Shown: piece by piece, positions 52,879-61,051 of the stretch
Layout: each line of letters starts with the position of its first letter
Numbering within the stretch: position 1 is the first letter of the stretch
Assembly (NCBI GenBank): GCA_947383275.1
Contig: CANDCW010000005.1
Location: 1-61,051 of the forward strand
Direction: 5' to 3'
Source of the DNA: an uncultured Bacillota bacterium
Lineage (GTDB): Bacteria > Bacillota > Clostridia > Oscillospirales > Oscillospiraceae
Length of the DNA stretch: 61,051 nucleotides
Translations under genes and position numbers: made by a program
Notes under the pieces: model-generated
What the model was told of the DNA's origin: nothing
The model's input: the letters and a program-made list of their open reading frames with translations, nothing else
The model's database searches: none

Positions 52879-52976
52879 GCTGCTGCTCCCTACGCTGGCA
52901 TTACCCAACAGGTTCAAAGGGTCAAAGGTCTATCACACCTTAATCTCAGCTGCATATGGCAGCCCCCCTGGCTATT
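52879..52976 (-). ncRNA. TPP riboswitch (THI element)
   Basis: On the minus strand GGGGGGCTGCC, CTGAGATTAAGG, CTTTGACCCTTTGAACCTG, TTGGGTAATGCCAGCGTAGG and GA follow the conserved order of the TPP aptamer (GGGGUGC, CUGAGA, ACCC, GAACCUG, UGGGUAAUGCCAGCGUAGG). It controls the four-gene importer operon; high thiamine pyrophosphate should favour the terminator that follows. Confidence 0.97.
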
Positions 52977-53018
52977 CACTTGTCTTTTGTCCCCGGAACA
53001 ACCTCGTGTTCCAGCGCA

Positions 53019-53047
53019 AGTATACCCTGTTTTCCCGGAAAAGTCAA
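53019..53047 (-). promoter_or_regulatory. Promoter of the TPP-riboswitch operon
   Basis: Minus strand TTGACT (53047-53042), 17-base spacer, TATACT (53024-53019), about 35 bases before the aptamer. Confidence 0.88.
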
Positions 53048-53089
53048 GAGCGAAAAAGGCACAACCAAATTCTCTCGGGCTTTTGGCGC

Positions 53090-53464
53090 TTACCGGACCG
53101 CTACCGCCTCAATCTCGAACAGGGCGCCCATGGGCAGGGCGGCCACCTGAACGCAGGAGCGCGCGGGCGCTTCACCGGGGAAGTATTTGGCGTAGACGGC
53201 GTTGACAGCGGAAAAGTCCTTCATATCGGCCAGGAATACGGTAGTTTTCACCACATCCGTCAGGCCCATGCCGGCGGCCTCCAGCACAGCGCCCAGATTG
53301 TCCAGCGCCTGGGCCGCCTGGGCCTCCACGCCCTCGGGCAGCTTGCCGGCAGCGGGAATCAGCCCCAGCTGTCCAGAGGTATACAAGGTGTTGCCCGCCA
53401 GCTTGGCATGGCAGTAGGGGCCGACCGCAGCCGGAGCCTTCGGGGCGGTAATGGTTTGGTTCAT
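53090..53464 (-). CDS. ridA: RidA/YjgF enamine/imine deaminase
   Basis: 124 residues from ATG 53464 (GAAGGAGGGTTTCCC upstream). APAAVGPYCHAKLAGNTLYT, SGQLGLIP, a helix with QAAQALDNLGAVLEAAGMGL and the closing PARSCVQVAALPMGALFEIE are the trimeric RidA family. Arg in PARSC is the catalytic residue that binds the imine acid. It removes reactive 2-aminoacrylate made by PLP enzymes. Confidence 0.95.
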   Translation of the reverse strand: MNQTITAPKAPAAVGPYCHAKLAGNTLYTSGQLGLIPAAGKLPEGVEAQAAQALDNLGAVLEAAGMGLTDVVKTTVFLADMKDFSAVNAVYAKYFPGEAPARSCVQVAALPMGALFEIEAVAVR

Positions 53465-53494
53465 GGGAAACCCTCCTTCATTTTGGATGCTTTT

Positions 53495-53522
53495 ATTATA
53501 TAATGCTTTTGGAAAAAAGCAA
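53495..53522 (-). promoter_or_regulatory. Promoter of ridA
   Basis: Minus strand TTGCTT (53522-53517), 16-base spacer, TATAAT (53500-53495). Confidence 0.75.
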
Positions 53523-53575
53523 GCCCCAAAGCGCTCGTCGGCCTTTCGGCCCCGCAAGCGCGGGCAACAGCGGGA

Positions 53576-53604
53576 TTGACTTATCGGAATTCATATACTA
53601 TAAT
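53576..53604 (+). promoter_or_regulatory. Promoter of the acidic membrane protein gene
   Basis: TTGACT (53576-53581), 17 bases, TATAAT (53599-53604). Confidence 0.85.
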
Positions 53605-53663
53605 AATATTAAAATATCCTTGAATGCCCAAAGCCGCGCAGAGACAGAAGGTTGGTGATTGAA

Positions 53664-54263
53664 ATGGCAGAAGCATTGGAACTGGAGGAGCTGTCGGAGG
53701 AGCAGCCCGAGACCGCTGAGGCACATCCGGCTGGCGAAGAACAGCCGGCCTCCGACGCCTCGGAACCGCAGGATTCCCCGGAAGCAGCCGAGCCGTCTGA
53801 AGCAACAGAAAAACCAAAGGAGAAAAAGGAAATTCTCCTCCCGATTCTAACGGCCCTTCTGATTTTAACCGGCATCGGCGAGGCGGTTTTCTGGGGCTAT
53901 TACGGCTTCTCCGCCCATCAAAACAGCCTGGCCGTGCGGCGCTATGAGGAACAGCAGAAGGCCAGGGAGGAGGAGCGCGCCTCCCTGGGCATCACCGGGG
54001 GCAGCACATTCGGCCCCAGCCTGAAGGTGGAAAACGGCACGGTCACCTGGCGGCGCGAGGAGCCGGCCAGCGTCCCGTCATCCGGTGGTACGGACGTCCC
54101 CCGGAGGGAGGACGGCCTGCGGCTGTCCCACTACTCTGTCCCCAAGATCTACTATACCCTGGCGGACACAGATGCGGAGGACATCCTGCCGGCCGCCCCA
54201 AAGATCCCAGAGGCCCCGGCGGCAGGAACCACAAGCGGCGGCGAAACTCCAACCAGCACCTAG
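53664..54263 (+). CDS. Acidic single-pass membrane protein, unknown function
   Basis: About 199 residues from ATG 53664; in-frame TTG and GTG codons 9-12 bases earlier are alternatives and the ribosome binding site (AGAAGG) fits none perfectly. Residues 1-55 are dominated by Glu, Ala and Pro (low complexity). One membrane helix follows (ILLPILTALLILTGIGEAVF). The outside part has a charged helix (RRYEEQQKAREEERASLG) and a Gly/Pro-rich end. The layout resembles small envelope or division-associated proteins, but I cannot name a family. Confidence 0.7.
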   Translation: MAEALELEELSEEQPETAEAHPAGEEQPASDASEPQDSPEAAEPSEATEKPKEKKEILLPILTALLILTGIGEAVFWGYYGFSAHQNSLAVRRYEEQQKAREEERASLGITGGSTFGPSLKVENGTVTWRREEPASVPSSGGTDVPRREDGLRLSHYSVPKIYYTLADTDAEDILPAAPKIPEAPAAGTTSGGETPTST

Positions 54264-54297
54264 AACCGGCAAAGCGGTCTCCGTTATCCGCAGCGAA

Positions 54298-54325
54298 AGG
54301 GCACGCCTTAGGCGTGCCCTTTTTT
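54298..54325 (+). terminator. Terminator of the acidic membrane protein gene
   Basis: AGGGCACGCC, loop TTA, GGCGTGCCCT, then TTTTTT. Confidence 0.92.
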
Positions 54326-54584
54326 GATCGTTTTGTGCGTAATCATCCGCCGTTTTTGGCAATTTTGTGAAAAAGGCGCGGGTTTTATCTCAAATGTCGC
54401 GAACGTGTTTTGTGCATAATGACTTTTTTTAGGGGAATTTTTCAGCGGCTTTACGCTATTTTTACTCAATAATTTTCTCCAGCATATTGACTTTTTCTGT
54501 CTAAAGCACTACAATAGGGTGGTCCCAAGCGATGGAGGCAGCCGCCTGCGTTGCAGGGCAAACTCAGAAATGGAGGAATGAAAC
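54326..54584. other. AT-rich intergenic stretch before the iron-type transporter
   Basis: About 260 bases without a gene or recognisable RNA; AT-rich apart from the promoter at 54487-54515 and a leader of about 65 bases. The short motif TTTTGTG occurs three times (near 54334, 54364 and 54409). Confidence 0.4.
54487..54515 (+). promoter_or_regulatory. Promoter of the iron-type ABC transporter operon
   Basis: TTGACT (54487-54492), 17 bases, TACAAT (54510-54515). Confidence 0.85.
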
Positions 54585-55742
54585 GTGAAGAAACTTTTAT
54601 CTGCGCTGCTGTCCTCGGCAATGGTCCTGTCCCTGGCCGCCTGCGGCGGAGGCGGAGGCGCGGCAAGCAATCCCCCCGCTGCCAGTAATCCCCCTGCGGC
54701 AAGCAATCCCCCCGCTGCCAGCACTCCCGCCGCCGACCCCATGGCCGACCTGATTGACGCCGCCAAGGCCGAGGGCGAGCTGGTGGTCTACGGCTCCTGC
54801 GAGGAAGAGTACCTGGCCGCTGCCTGCGAGAAGTTCCAGGAGCTTTACGGCATCAAGACCACCTTCCAGCGCCTGTCCACTGGCGAGGTCCAGGCCAAGA
54901 TTGAGGAAGAGAGCGGCAACCCCTCCGCCGACGTCTGGTTTGGCGGCACTACCGACCCCTACAATGTGGCCGCCGCCGAGGGGCTGCTGGAGCCCTATCA
55001 GGCCCAGAACGCCTCCCACCTCATGGGCGACCAGTACAAGGACAAGGACGGCAACTGGTACGGCATCTACAAGGGCATTTTGGGCTTTATGGTGAACAAG
55101 GACGCCTTGGAGCGTCTGAACCTGGAAGCGCCTCAGGACTGGGACGACCTGCTCAAGCCCGAGTATAAGGGCCTCATCTGGCTGTCCAACTACAACACCG
55201 CCGGCACTGCCAAGCTGGTTATCAACACCATGATCCAGAAGAAGGGCCACGACGAAGGCATCCAGTACCTGGTCGACCTGGACAAAAACATTCAGGTTTA
55301 CACCAAGTCCGGCTCCGGCCCCTCCAAGAATGTGGGCACCGGCGAGTGCAAAATCGGCATCGGCTTCCTGCATGACGGCATCACCCAGATCGTAGACAAC
55401 GGCTACGACAACATCGAGCTGATTATCCCCTCCAGCGGCACCTCCTTCGAGATCGGCGCTACTGCCATCTTCAGAGGCGCCAAGCACCCCAACGCCGCCA
55501 AGCTGTGGATTGAGTACGCCCTGTCCCCCGACTGCGTAAATCAGGCCAAGGACTACGGTTCCTACCAATTCCTGGTTCTGGACAACGCCGAGCAGCCCCA
55601 GCAGGCCGCCGATTTCGGCCTGGACCCCAACAACGTTATGGATTACGACTTTGAGGACGCCAAAAACAACATCAAGACTTACATTGAAGAAGTCATGACC
55701 GCCCTGGGCGCCGCAGCTGACGACCGCTTCCAGACGGAGTAA
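54585..55742 (+). CDS. Iron-type ABC transporter substrate-binding lipoprotein
   Basis: 385 residues. The signal peptide ends LSLAAC with lipidated Cys20, then a GGGGG stretch and three SNPPAA units (18-bp DNA repeats). The mature domain is a type 2 periplasmic-binding fold of the Fe3+/FutA-AfuA group: AEGELVVYGSCEEEYLAAAC, PSADVWFGGTTDPYNVAAAE, TSFEIGATAIFRGAKHPNAA. Some members of this group bind other ligands such as aminoethylphosphonate, so iron is only the likeliest call. Followed by a terminator and a palindrome, then the permease and ATPase genes. Confidence 0.88.
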   Translation: MKKLLSALLSSAMVLSLAACGGGGGAASNPPAASNPPAASNPPAASTPAADPMADLIDAAKAEGELVVYGSCEEEYLAAACEKFQELYGIKTTFQRLSTGEVQAKIEEESGNPSADVWFGGTTDPYNVAAAEGLLEPYQAQNASHLMGDQYKDKDGNWYGIYKGILGFMVNKDALERLNLEAPQDWDDLLKPEYKGLIWLSNYNTAGTAKLVINTMIQKKGHDEGIQYLVDLDKNIQVYTKSGSGPSKNVGTGECKIGIGFLHDGITQIVDNGYDNIELIIPSSGTSFEIGATAIFRGAKHPNAAKLWIEYALSPDCVNQAKDYGSYQFLVLDNAEQPQQAADFGLDPNNVMDYDFEDAKNNIKTYIEEVMTALGAAADDRFQTE

Positions 55743-55767
55743 GCAGCCAATTGATAACCGCAGCTGG

Positions 55768-55803
55768 CGGGGGACGGCGCAAACCGCCGTCCCCCGTTTT
55801 TAT
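55768..55803 (+). terminator. Terminator after the binding-protein gene
   Basis: GGGGGACGGC and GCCGTCCCCC pair around GCAAACC, followed by GTTTTTATT. Partial read-through into the permease genes would give more binding protein than permease. Confidence 0.88.
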
Positions 55804-55817
55804 TCCACCGCCCCGGT

Positions 55818-55891
55818 ATGGCCCGCCGAGGGCGGCGGGCCCCACGTTGGGTCCTATTTCCCTATGGGGCCCGCCCCCCTGGGCGGGCCAT
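55818..55891. repeat. Long REP-like palindrome between binding protein and permease
   Basis: A 27-base arm (55818-55844) starting ATGGCCCGCC and ending GGGCCCCA faces a 27-base arm (55865-55891) starting TGGGGCCCGCC and ending GGGCGGGCCAT, with about 24 of 27 positions paired and a 20-base loop. The base composition is unlike the surrounding leader. It could be a small mobile palindrome or an mRNA-stabilising element. Confidence 0.8.
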
Positions 55892-55926
55892 GTACGCCCA
55901 AATTCCAATTAAAGGAGGGAATCTCT

Positions 55927-57636
55927 ATGGCAAAAAGCCAGAGCGCGGCCCTGGACCGGAAAAAGCTGATGGCAGACCCTGTTATGGTGGGCACCATTGT
56001 GGTCCTCATCACCTTTCTCACCCTGTTCATCCTCTACCCCCTGGCAATCCTTCTGGTGGACAGCTTCTACGGCGGGGAAGGCTTTACCCTGACAACCTTC
56101 CAGCGCATCATGGCTATGCCCACCTTTACCAAGGCCATCGGAAACACACTGAAGGTGGGCTTCCTGGTGGGGATCTTGTCCACCGTAGTTGGCCTGCTCT
56201 TCGCCTATGTGGAGGTTTACGTAAAGCTGGGCCGGCTGGTAGGCGGCCTGTTCAAGGTAGTGTCCATGCTGCCGGTGGTTTCGCCTCCCTTTGTGCTGTC
56301 CCTGTCCATGATTATGCTCTTCGGCAGCGCGGGGCTCATTACCCAGTTCCTGCTGGGCATCTATGACAACAACGTCTACGGCTTCTGGGGCATCGTCATT
56401 GTACAGACGCTCACTTTTTTTCCGGTGTGCTACATGATGCTCAAGGGCCTGCTTAAGAACATCGACCCCTCTCTGGAGGAGGCTGCCCGGGACATGGGCG
56501 CCAGCCGGTCTAAGGTTTTTATGACGGTGACCTTTCCCCTTCTTCTCCCCGGGCTGGGCAACGCCTTTCTCGTCACCTTCATTGAATCCATCGCCGACTT
56601 CGCCAACCCCATGATTATCGGCGGTTCCTACGACACCCTGGCCACCACCATCTACCTTCAGATCACCGGCGCCTACGACAAGCAGGGCGCGGCGGCGATG
56701 GCCGTGGTGCTGCTGTGCATCACCCTGGTCATGTTTGGCGTGCAGAAGTACTACCTGGAGGCCAAGACTGCCGCCACCCTCACAGGCAAAGCCTCCCGGG
56801 GCCGGATGCTCATTGAGGACAAGAGCGTAACCGTTCCCCTCACCATTTTGTGTTCCCTGGCCGCGTTCTTTGTTATTCTGATGTACGCCTGCGTGCCCAT
56901 CGGGGCCCTGTTCCCCACCTGGGGCTACAAGTTCACTCCCTTCACCCTAAAATGGTTCAAGCTGGTGTTTACCCGCTACAAGGGCTTCAAGGCGTTCCGG
57001 GACTCCTTTGTCCTCTCCCTCCTCGCCGCCCCCATTACCGCCCTGCTGTCCATGATTATCTCCTACCTGGTGGTAAAGCGGAATTTTAAGTCCAAGGGCT
57101 TTATCGAGGCGGTGTCTATGCTGGCCATGGCCGTCCCCGGAACGGTGCTGGGCGTGGGCTATATCCGCGGCTTCTCCGGCGGTCTGTTCCACACCGGATT
57201 TTTGCAGGGGCTGTACGGCAGCGCGGCCATTCTGATTATCGTCTTTGTGGTGCGCTCCCTGCCCACGGGCACCCGCAGCGGCATCTCCGCCCTGCGGCAG
57301 ATTGACAAGTCCATTGAGGAATCGGCCTACGACATGGGGGCGGACAGCTTCACGGTCTTTATGACCGTCACCCTCCCGCTCATTAAGGACTCCTTCCTCA
57401 GCGGCCTGGTAACCGCCTTCGTGCGGTCCATCACCGCCATCTCCGCCATCATCCTGCTGGTGACCCCCCAGTTCCTGCTTATTACCGTGCAGATCAACGA
57501 GTTCGCGGAGAAGGGCTCCTATGGCATCGCCTGCGCCTTTGCCTCCATCCTGATCCTCATCACCTACGGCTCGGTGCTTCTGATGAACCTGTTTATCAAG
57601 TACTTTGGCACCAGCAAGAAAATCAAGGAGGGCTGA
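55927..57636 (+). CDS. Iron-type ABC transporter permease (two fused permease halves)
   Basis: 569 residues from ATG 55927 (AAAGGAGGG upstream). Twelve helices in two homologous halves, each with an EAA loop: SLEEAARDMGASRSKVFMTV and SIEESAYDMGADSFTVFMTV. This is the FbpB/SfuB design, one polypeptide supplying both channel halves. The ATPase gene follows after three bases. Confidence 0.94.
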   Translation: MAKSQSAALDRKKLMADPVMVGTIVVLITFLTLFILYPLAILLVDSFYGGEGFTLTTFQRIMAMPTFTKAIGNTLKVGFLVGILSTVVGLLFAYVEVYVKLGRLVGGLFKVVSMLPVVSPPFVLSLSMIMLFGSAGLITQFLLGIYDNNVYGFWGIVIVQTLTFFPVCYMMLKGLLKNIDPSLEEAARDMGASRSKVFMTVTFPLLLPGLGNAFLVTFIESIADFANPMIIGGSYDTLATTIYLQITGAYDKQGAAAMAVVLLCITLVMFGVQKYYLEAKTAATLTGKASRGRMLIEDKSVTVPLTILCSLAAFFVILMYACVPIGALFPTWGYKFTPFTLKWFKLVFTRYKGFKAFRDSFVLSLLAAPITALLSMIISYLVVKRNFKSKGFIEAVSMLAMAVPGTVLGVGYIRGFSGGLFHTGFLQGLYGSAAILIIVFVVRSLPTGTRSGISALRQIDKSIEESAYDMGADSFTVFMTVTLPLIKDSFLSGLVTAFVRSITAISAIILLVTPQFLLITVQINEFAEKGSYGIACAFASILILITYGSVLLMNLFIKYFGTSKKIKEG

Positions 57637-57639
57637 CCC

Positions 57640-58716
57640 ATGTCTAAAACAAAAAAAGGGGTCCGTCTGGACCATATCTCCAAAATCTATCAGGACCCCA
57701 AGACGGGCAAGGACTTTTACGCGGTAAAGGACACCTCCCTGACCATTGAGCCTGGCTCCTTTGTCACCCTGCTGGGCCCCTCGGGCTGCGGCAAAACCAC
57801 CACCCTGCGGATGATTGCCGGCTTTGAAAGTCCCGACGAAGGGGAGATCTATCTGGGCGACCAGGCCATCAACGCCCTTACCCCCAACAAACGGGATACC
57901 GCTATGGTCTTTCAGAGCTACGCCCTGCTCCCCCATTACAACGTGTTCGACAACGTGGCCTACGGCCTGAAGCTGCGCAAGGTTCCCAAGGACGAGATCC
58001 ACCAGCGGGTCATGCGCATTCTGGATCTTGTGGAACTCACCGGCATGGAGGGGCGCATGACCAATCAGCTCTCCGGCGGGCAGCAGCAGCGGGTGGCCCT
58101 GGCCCGGGCTCTGGTGATTGAGCCCTCCGTGCTGCTCTTTGACGAGCCCCTGTCCAACCTGGACGCCAAGCTCCGCGTGTCCATGCGCACCGAGATCCGC
58201 CGCATCCAGCAGGAGGTGGGCATCACCGCCATCTACGTCACCCACGACCAGAGCGAGGCCATGGCCCTCAGCGACAACATCATCATCATGAACAAGGGCG
58301 TGGTGGCTCAGATGGGTGCCCCCCAGGACATCTACTACCACCCCAACAGCGAGTTTGTGGCTGACTTCATCGGCGAGGCCAACTTCCTCAGGGGTACGCT
58401 GGAAAAGATGGACGGCGACCACGCCATTTTGAAGGTGGAGGGACACCCCGCCCGGGTCCCCGCCAAGGCGGGCATGACCGTGGGAAGCGAATATACCGTG
58501 GTACTGCGGCCTGAGTCCGCCGCGCTGAAGGACCAGGGCGGCCTGCCCTGCCAGGTAACCCTGTCCTGCTTCATGGGCTCCTACCAAAACTACCATGTGA
58601 GGGTGGGGGACACCCTGGTCAAGCTCACCGACTACAACCCCAAAAACAAGCGCATCTACCAGGTGGGTGAGAAGTGCTCCCTGGTGTTTGACCCGGAGTC
58701 GGTGCATATTCTGTAA
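57640..58716 (+). CDS. Iron-type ABC transporter ATP-binding protein
   Basis: 358 residues. Walker A LLGPSGCGKTTTLRMIAG, Q-loop VFQSYALLPHYNVFDNVAYG, signature LSGGQQQRVALARALV, Walker B VLLFDEPLSNLDAKLRVSMR, H-loop YVTHDQSEAMALSDNI, then a TOBE domain (EYTVVLRPESAAL). FbpC/PotA-like. Three bases separate it from the permease gene; it ends the operon. Confidence 0.94.
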   Translation: MSKTKKGVRLDHISKIYQDPKTGKDFYAVKDTSLTIEPGSFVTLLGPSGCGKTTTLRMIAGFESPDEGEIYLGDQAINALTPNKRDTAMVFQSYALLPHYNVFDNVAYGLKLRKVPKDEIHQRVMRILDLVELTGMEGRMTNQLSGGQQQRVALARALVIEPSVLLFDEPLSNLDAKLRVSMRTEIRRIQQEVGITAIYVTHDQSEAMALSDNIIIMNKGVVAQMGAPQDIYYHPNSEFVADFIGEANFLRGTLEKMDGDHAILKVEGHPARVPAKAGMTVGSEYTVVLRPESAALKDQGGLPCQVTLSCFMGSYQNYHVRVGDTLVKLTDYNPKNKRIYQVGEKCSLVFDPESVHIL

Positions 58717-58721
58717 AAACG

Positions 58722-58749
58722 GCGGCGTCCCCTCCGGGACGCCGCATTT
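58722..58749 (+). terminator. Terminator of the iron-type transporter operon
   Basis: GCGGCGTCCC, loop CTCC, GGGACGCCGC, then ATTTTAT. Confidence 0.88.
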
Positions 58750-58772
58750 TATAAACGGTTAAGGAGTACACT

Positions 58773-59627
58773 ATGGACCTGTGCAATATGAATGAAATCA
58801 AGGCCCTGCTGGCCCGGCACGGCTTCCGGTTCTCCAAGTCCATGGGGCAGAATTTCCTCGTCGCGGACTGGGTTCCCCGGGACATCGCCGCTGCCTCGGG
58901 GGCCGCAGCCGGGACGGGCGTGCTGGAAATCGGCCCGGGCATCGGGCCGCTGACCCGGGAGCTGGCCGGGCGGGCAGACAAAGTCGTCTCCGTAGAGCTG
59001 GACCGCGCCCTGCTGCCCATTCTGGCAGAGACGCTCCGGGACTGCCCCAACACGCAGGTGGTCCCCGGGGACATTTTAAAGACGGATATTCCCGCCCTGA
59101 TCGGGGAAAAATTGGGGGGGCTGAATCCCATCGCCTGCGCCAACCTGCCCTACAACATCACCACTCCTACCATCACCGCACTCCTTGAGGCCAACTGCTT
59201 TTCCGCCGTCACGGTGATGATCCAGCGTGAGGTGGCCCTGCGGATCTGCGCTGCCCCAGGGTCTAAGGATTATGGGGCTTTTTCCATCTACTGCCAGTAT
59301 TATACCACCCCGGAATACCTCTTTGAGGTCCCCCCCAACTGCTTCATCCCCGCCCCCAAGGTGACCTCCGCCGTGGTGCGGATGGTCCCCCGCCCCGCCC
59401 CGGCAGAGGTGGACGACCCCGGCCACTTTTTCCGGGTGGTCAAAGCAGCCTTTGCCCTGCGGCGCAAGACCTTGGCTAACAGCCTGGCCGCCAATCTGGG
59501 CGGTCTGTCCAGGCAGGACATTGCCAAGGCCATTCAAGCCTGCGGCCTGCCTGCCGATATCCGGGGAGAGCGGCTGTCCATTCCCCAATTTGCCCAACTG
59601 TCCAAGTCTCTGCGGCGCCTGGTTTGA
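58773..59627 (+). CDS. rsmA: 16S rRNA dimethyladenosine transferase
   Basis: 284 residues; AAGGAG precedes the ATG. It dimethylates two adjacent adenines near the 3' end of 16S rRNA. RFSKSMGQNFLVADWV, VLEIGPGIGPLTRELAG (SAM motif I), VVSVELDRAL, CANLPYNITTPTI (catalytic motif IV, NLPY) and the C-terminal helical domain with FALRRKTLANSLAANL identify KsgA/RsmA. It sits alone between transporter and pckA genes; the product SAH would go to AhcY. Confidence 0.97.
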   Translation: MDLCNMNEIKALLARHGFRFSKSMGQNFLVADWVPRDIAAASGAAAGTGVLEIGPGIGPLTRELAGRADKVVSVELDRALLPILAETLRDCPNTQVVPGDILKTDIPALIGEKLGGLNPIACANLPYNITTPTITALLEANCFSAVTVMIQREVALRICAAPGSKDYGAFSIYCQYYTTPEYLFEVPPNCFIPAPKVTSAVVRMVPRPAPAEVDDPGHFFRVVKAAFALRRKTLANSLAANLGGLSRQDIAKAIQACGLPADIRGERLSIPQFAQLSKSLRRLV

Positions 59628-59665
59628 CCCTTTTGACCATTCCGTCCATTTTGCTCACTTCTCTC

Positions 59666-59694
59666 TTGCCAATCTCTATCAAATGGGGTAAAAT
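59666..59694 (+). promoter_or_regulatory. Promoter of pckA
   Basis: TTGCCA (59666-59671), 17 bases, TAAAAT (59689-59694), then a leader of about 50 bases with TAAGGAGGAG before the ATG. Confidence 0.85.
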
Positions 59695-59748
59695 AAGGCA
59701 CGATCGGAATGGATACCCACTTTTACCATTTTTAAGGAGGAGTTTACC

Positions 59749-61051
<1,303 letters not shown>

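Overview
The window looks like chromosomal DNA of a high-GC, gut-type Clostridia, most likely Oscillospiraceae (Flavonifractor/Oscillibacter-like). I infer this from strong GC-biased codon use, Firmicutes-type promoters (TTGACA-17-TATAAT) and AAGGAGG ribosome binding sites. Gene content agrees: pyruvate phosphate dikinase, ATP-type PEP carboxykinase, 3-hydroxyacyl-CoA dehydrogenase, potABCD with a PotCD fusion, an Amt-PII fusion and a THI-box thiamine-precursor transporter. No 16S rRNA gene is present, so this remains an inference.

Region 1 (1-3930) is a decayed mobile island abutting the 3' end of tRNA-Leu(CAA). It holds two serine-recombinase scraps in the wrong order, a radical SAM/SPASM gene with an in-frame TAG, a RecD-like helicase fused by deletion to half of an Xre regulator (whose own tail lies beyond a second in-frame TAG), and the C-terminal stub of a tyrosine integrase next to the tRNA. 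Region 2 (4200-12000) has a large surface protein with SLH, Ig-like and two CAP domains, a DUF1294 protein, ppdK and an MFS transporter.

Region 3 (12300-21760) is a nitrogen block on the minus strand: amt-PII, gltB, gltD and a separate purF. The amt and purF transcripts both begin with a nearly identical terminator-type hairpin, suggesting a shared nitrogen-responsive attenuator. Region 4 (21750-28700) holds a GNAT acetyltransferase, hbd, greA, ahcY, a rhomboid-like zinc-ribbon membrane protein, an aldose epimerase and an NSS-family symporter.

Region 5 (28860-39660) is an amino-sugar module on the plus strand: galE, a sugar nucleotidyltransferase, an N-acetylhexosamine 1-kinase, a PocR/AraC regulator, a sugar ABC transporter, nagB, nagA and an MsmK-type ATPase. 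Three TCGTACG boxes exactly 20 bp apart precede the transporter, and a structured insert of about 109 bp separates the msmK ribosome binding site from its ATG.

Region 6 (39670-49950) has potABCD, a MATE exporter with a structured leader, a nucleoside phosphorylase, a secreted protein and trkA-trkH. Region 7 (49960-61051) has the TPP-riboswitch operon (thiamine-binding protein-ThiX-ThiY-ThiZ), ridA, an acidic membrane protein, an iron-type ABC transporter with a REP-like palindrome between its first two genes, rsmA, and pckA, which runs off the right edge.
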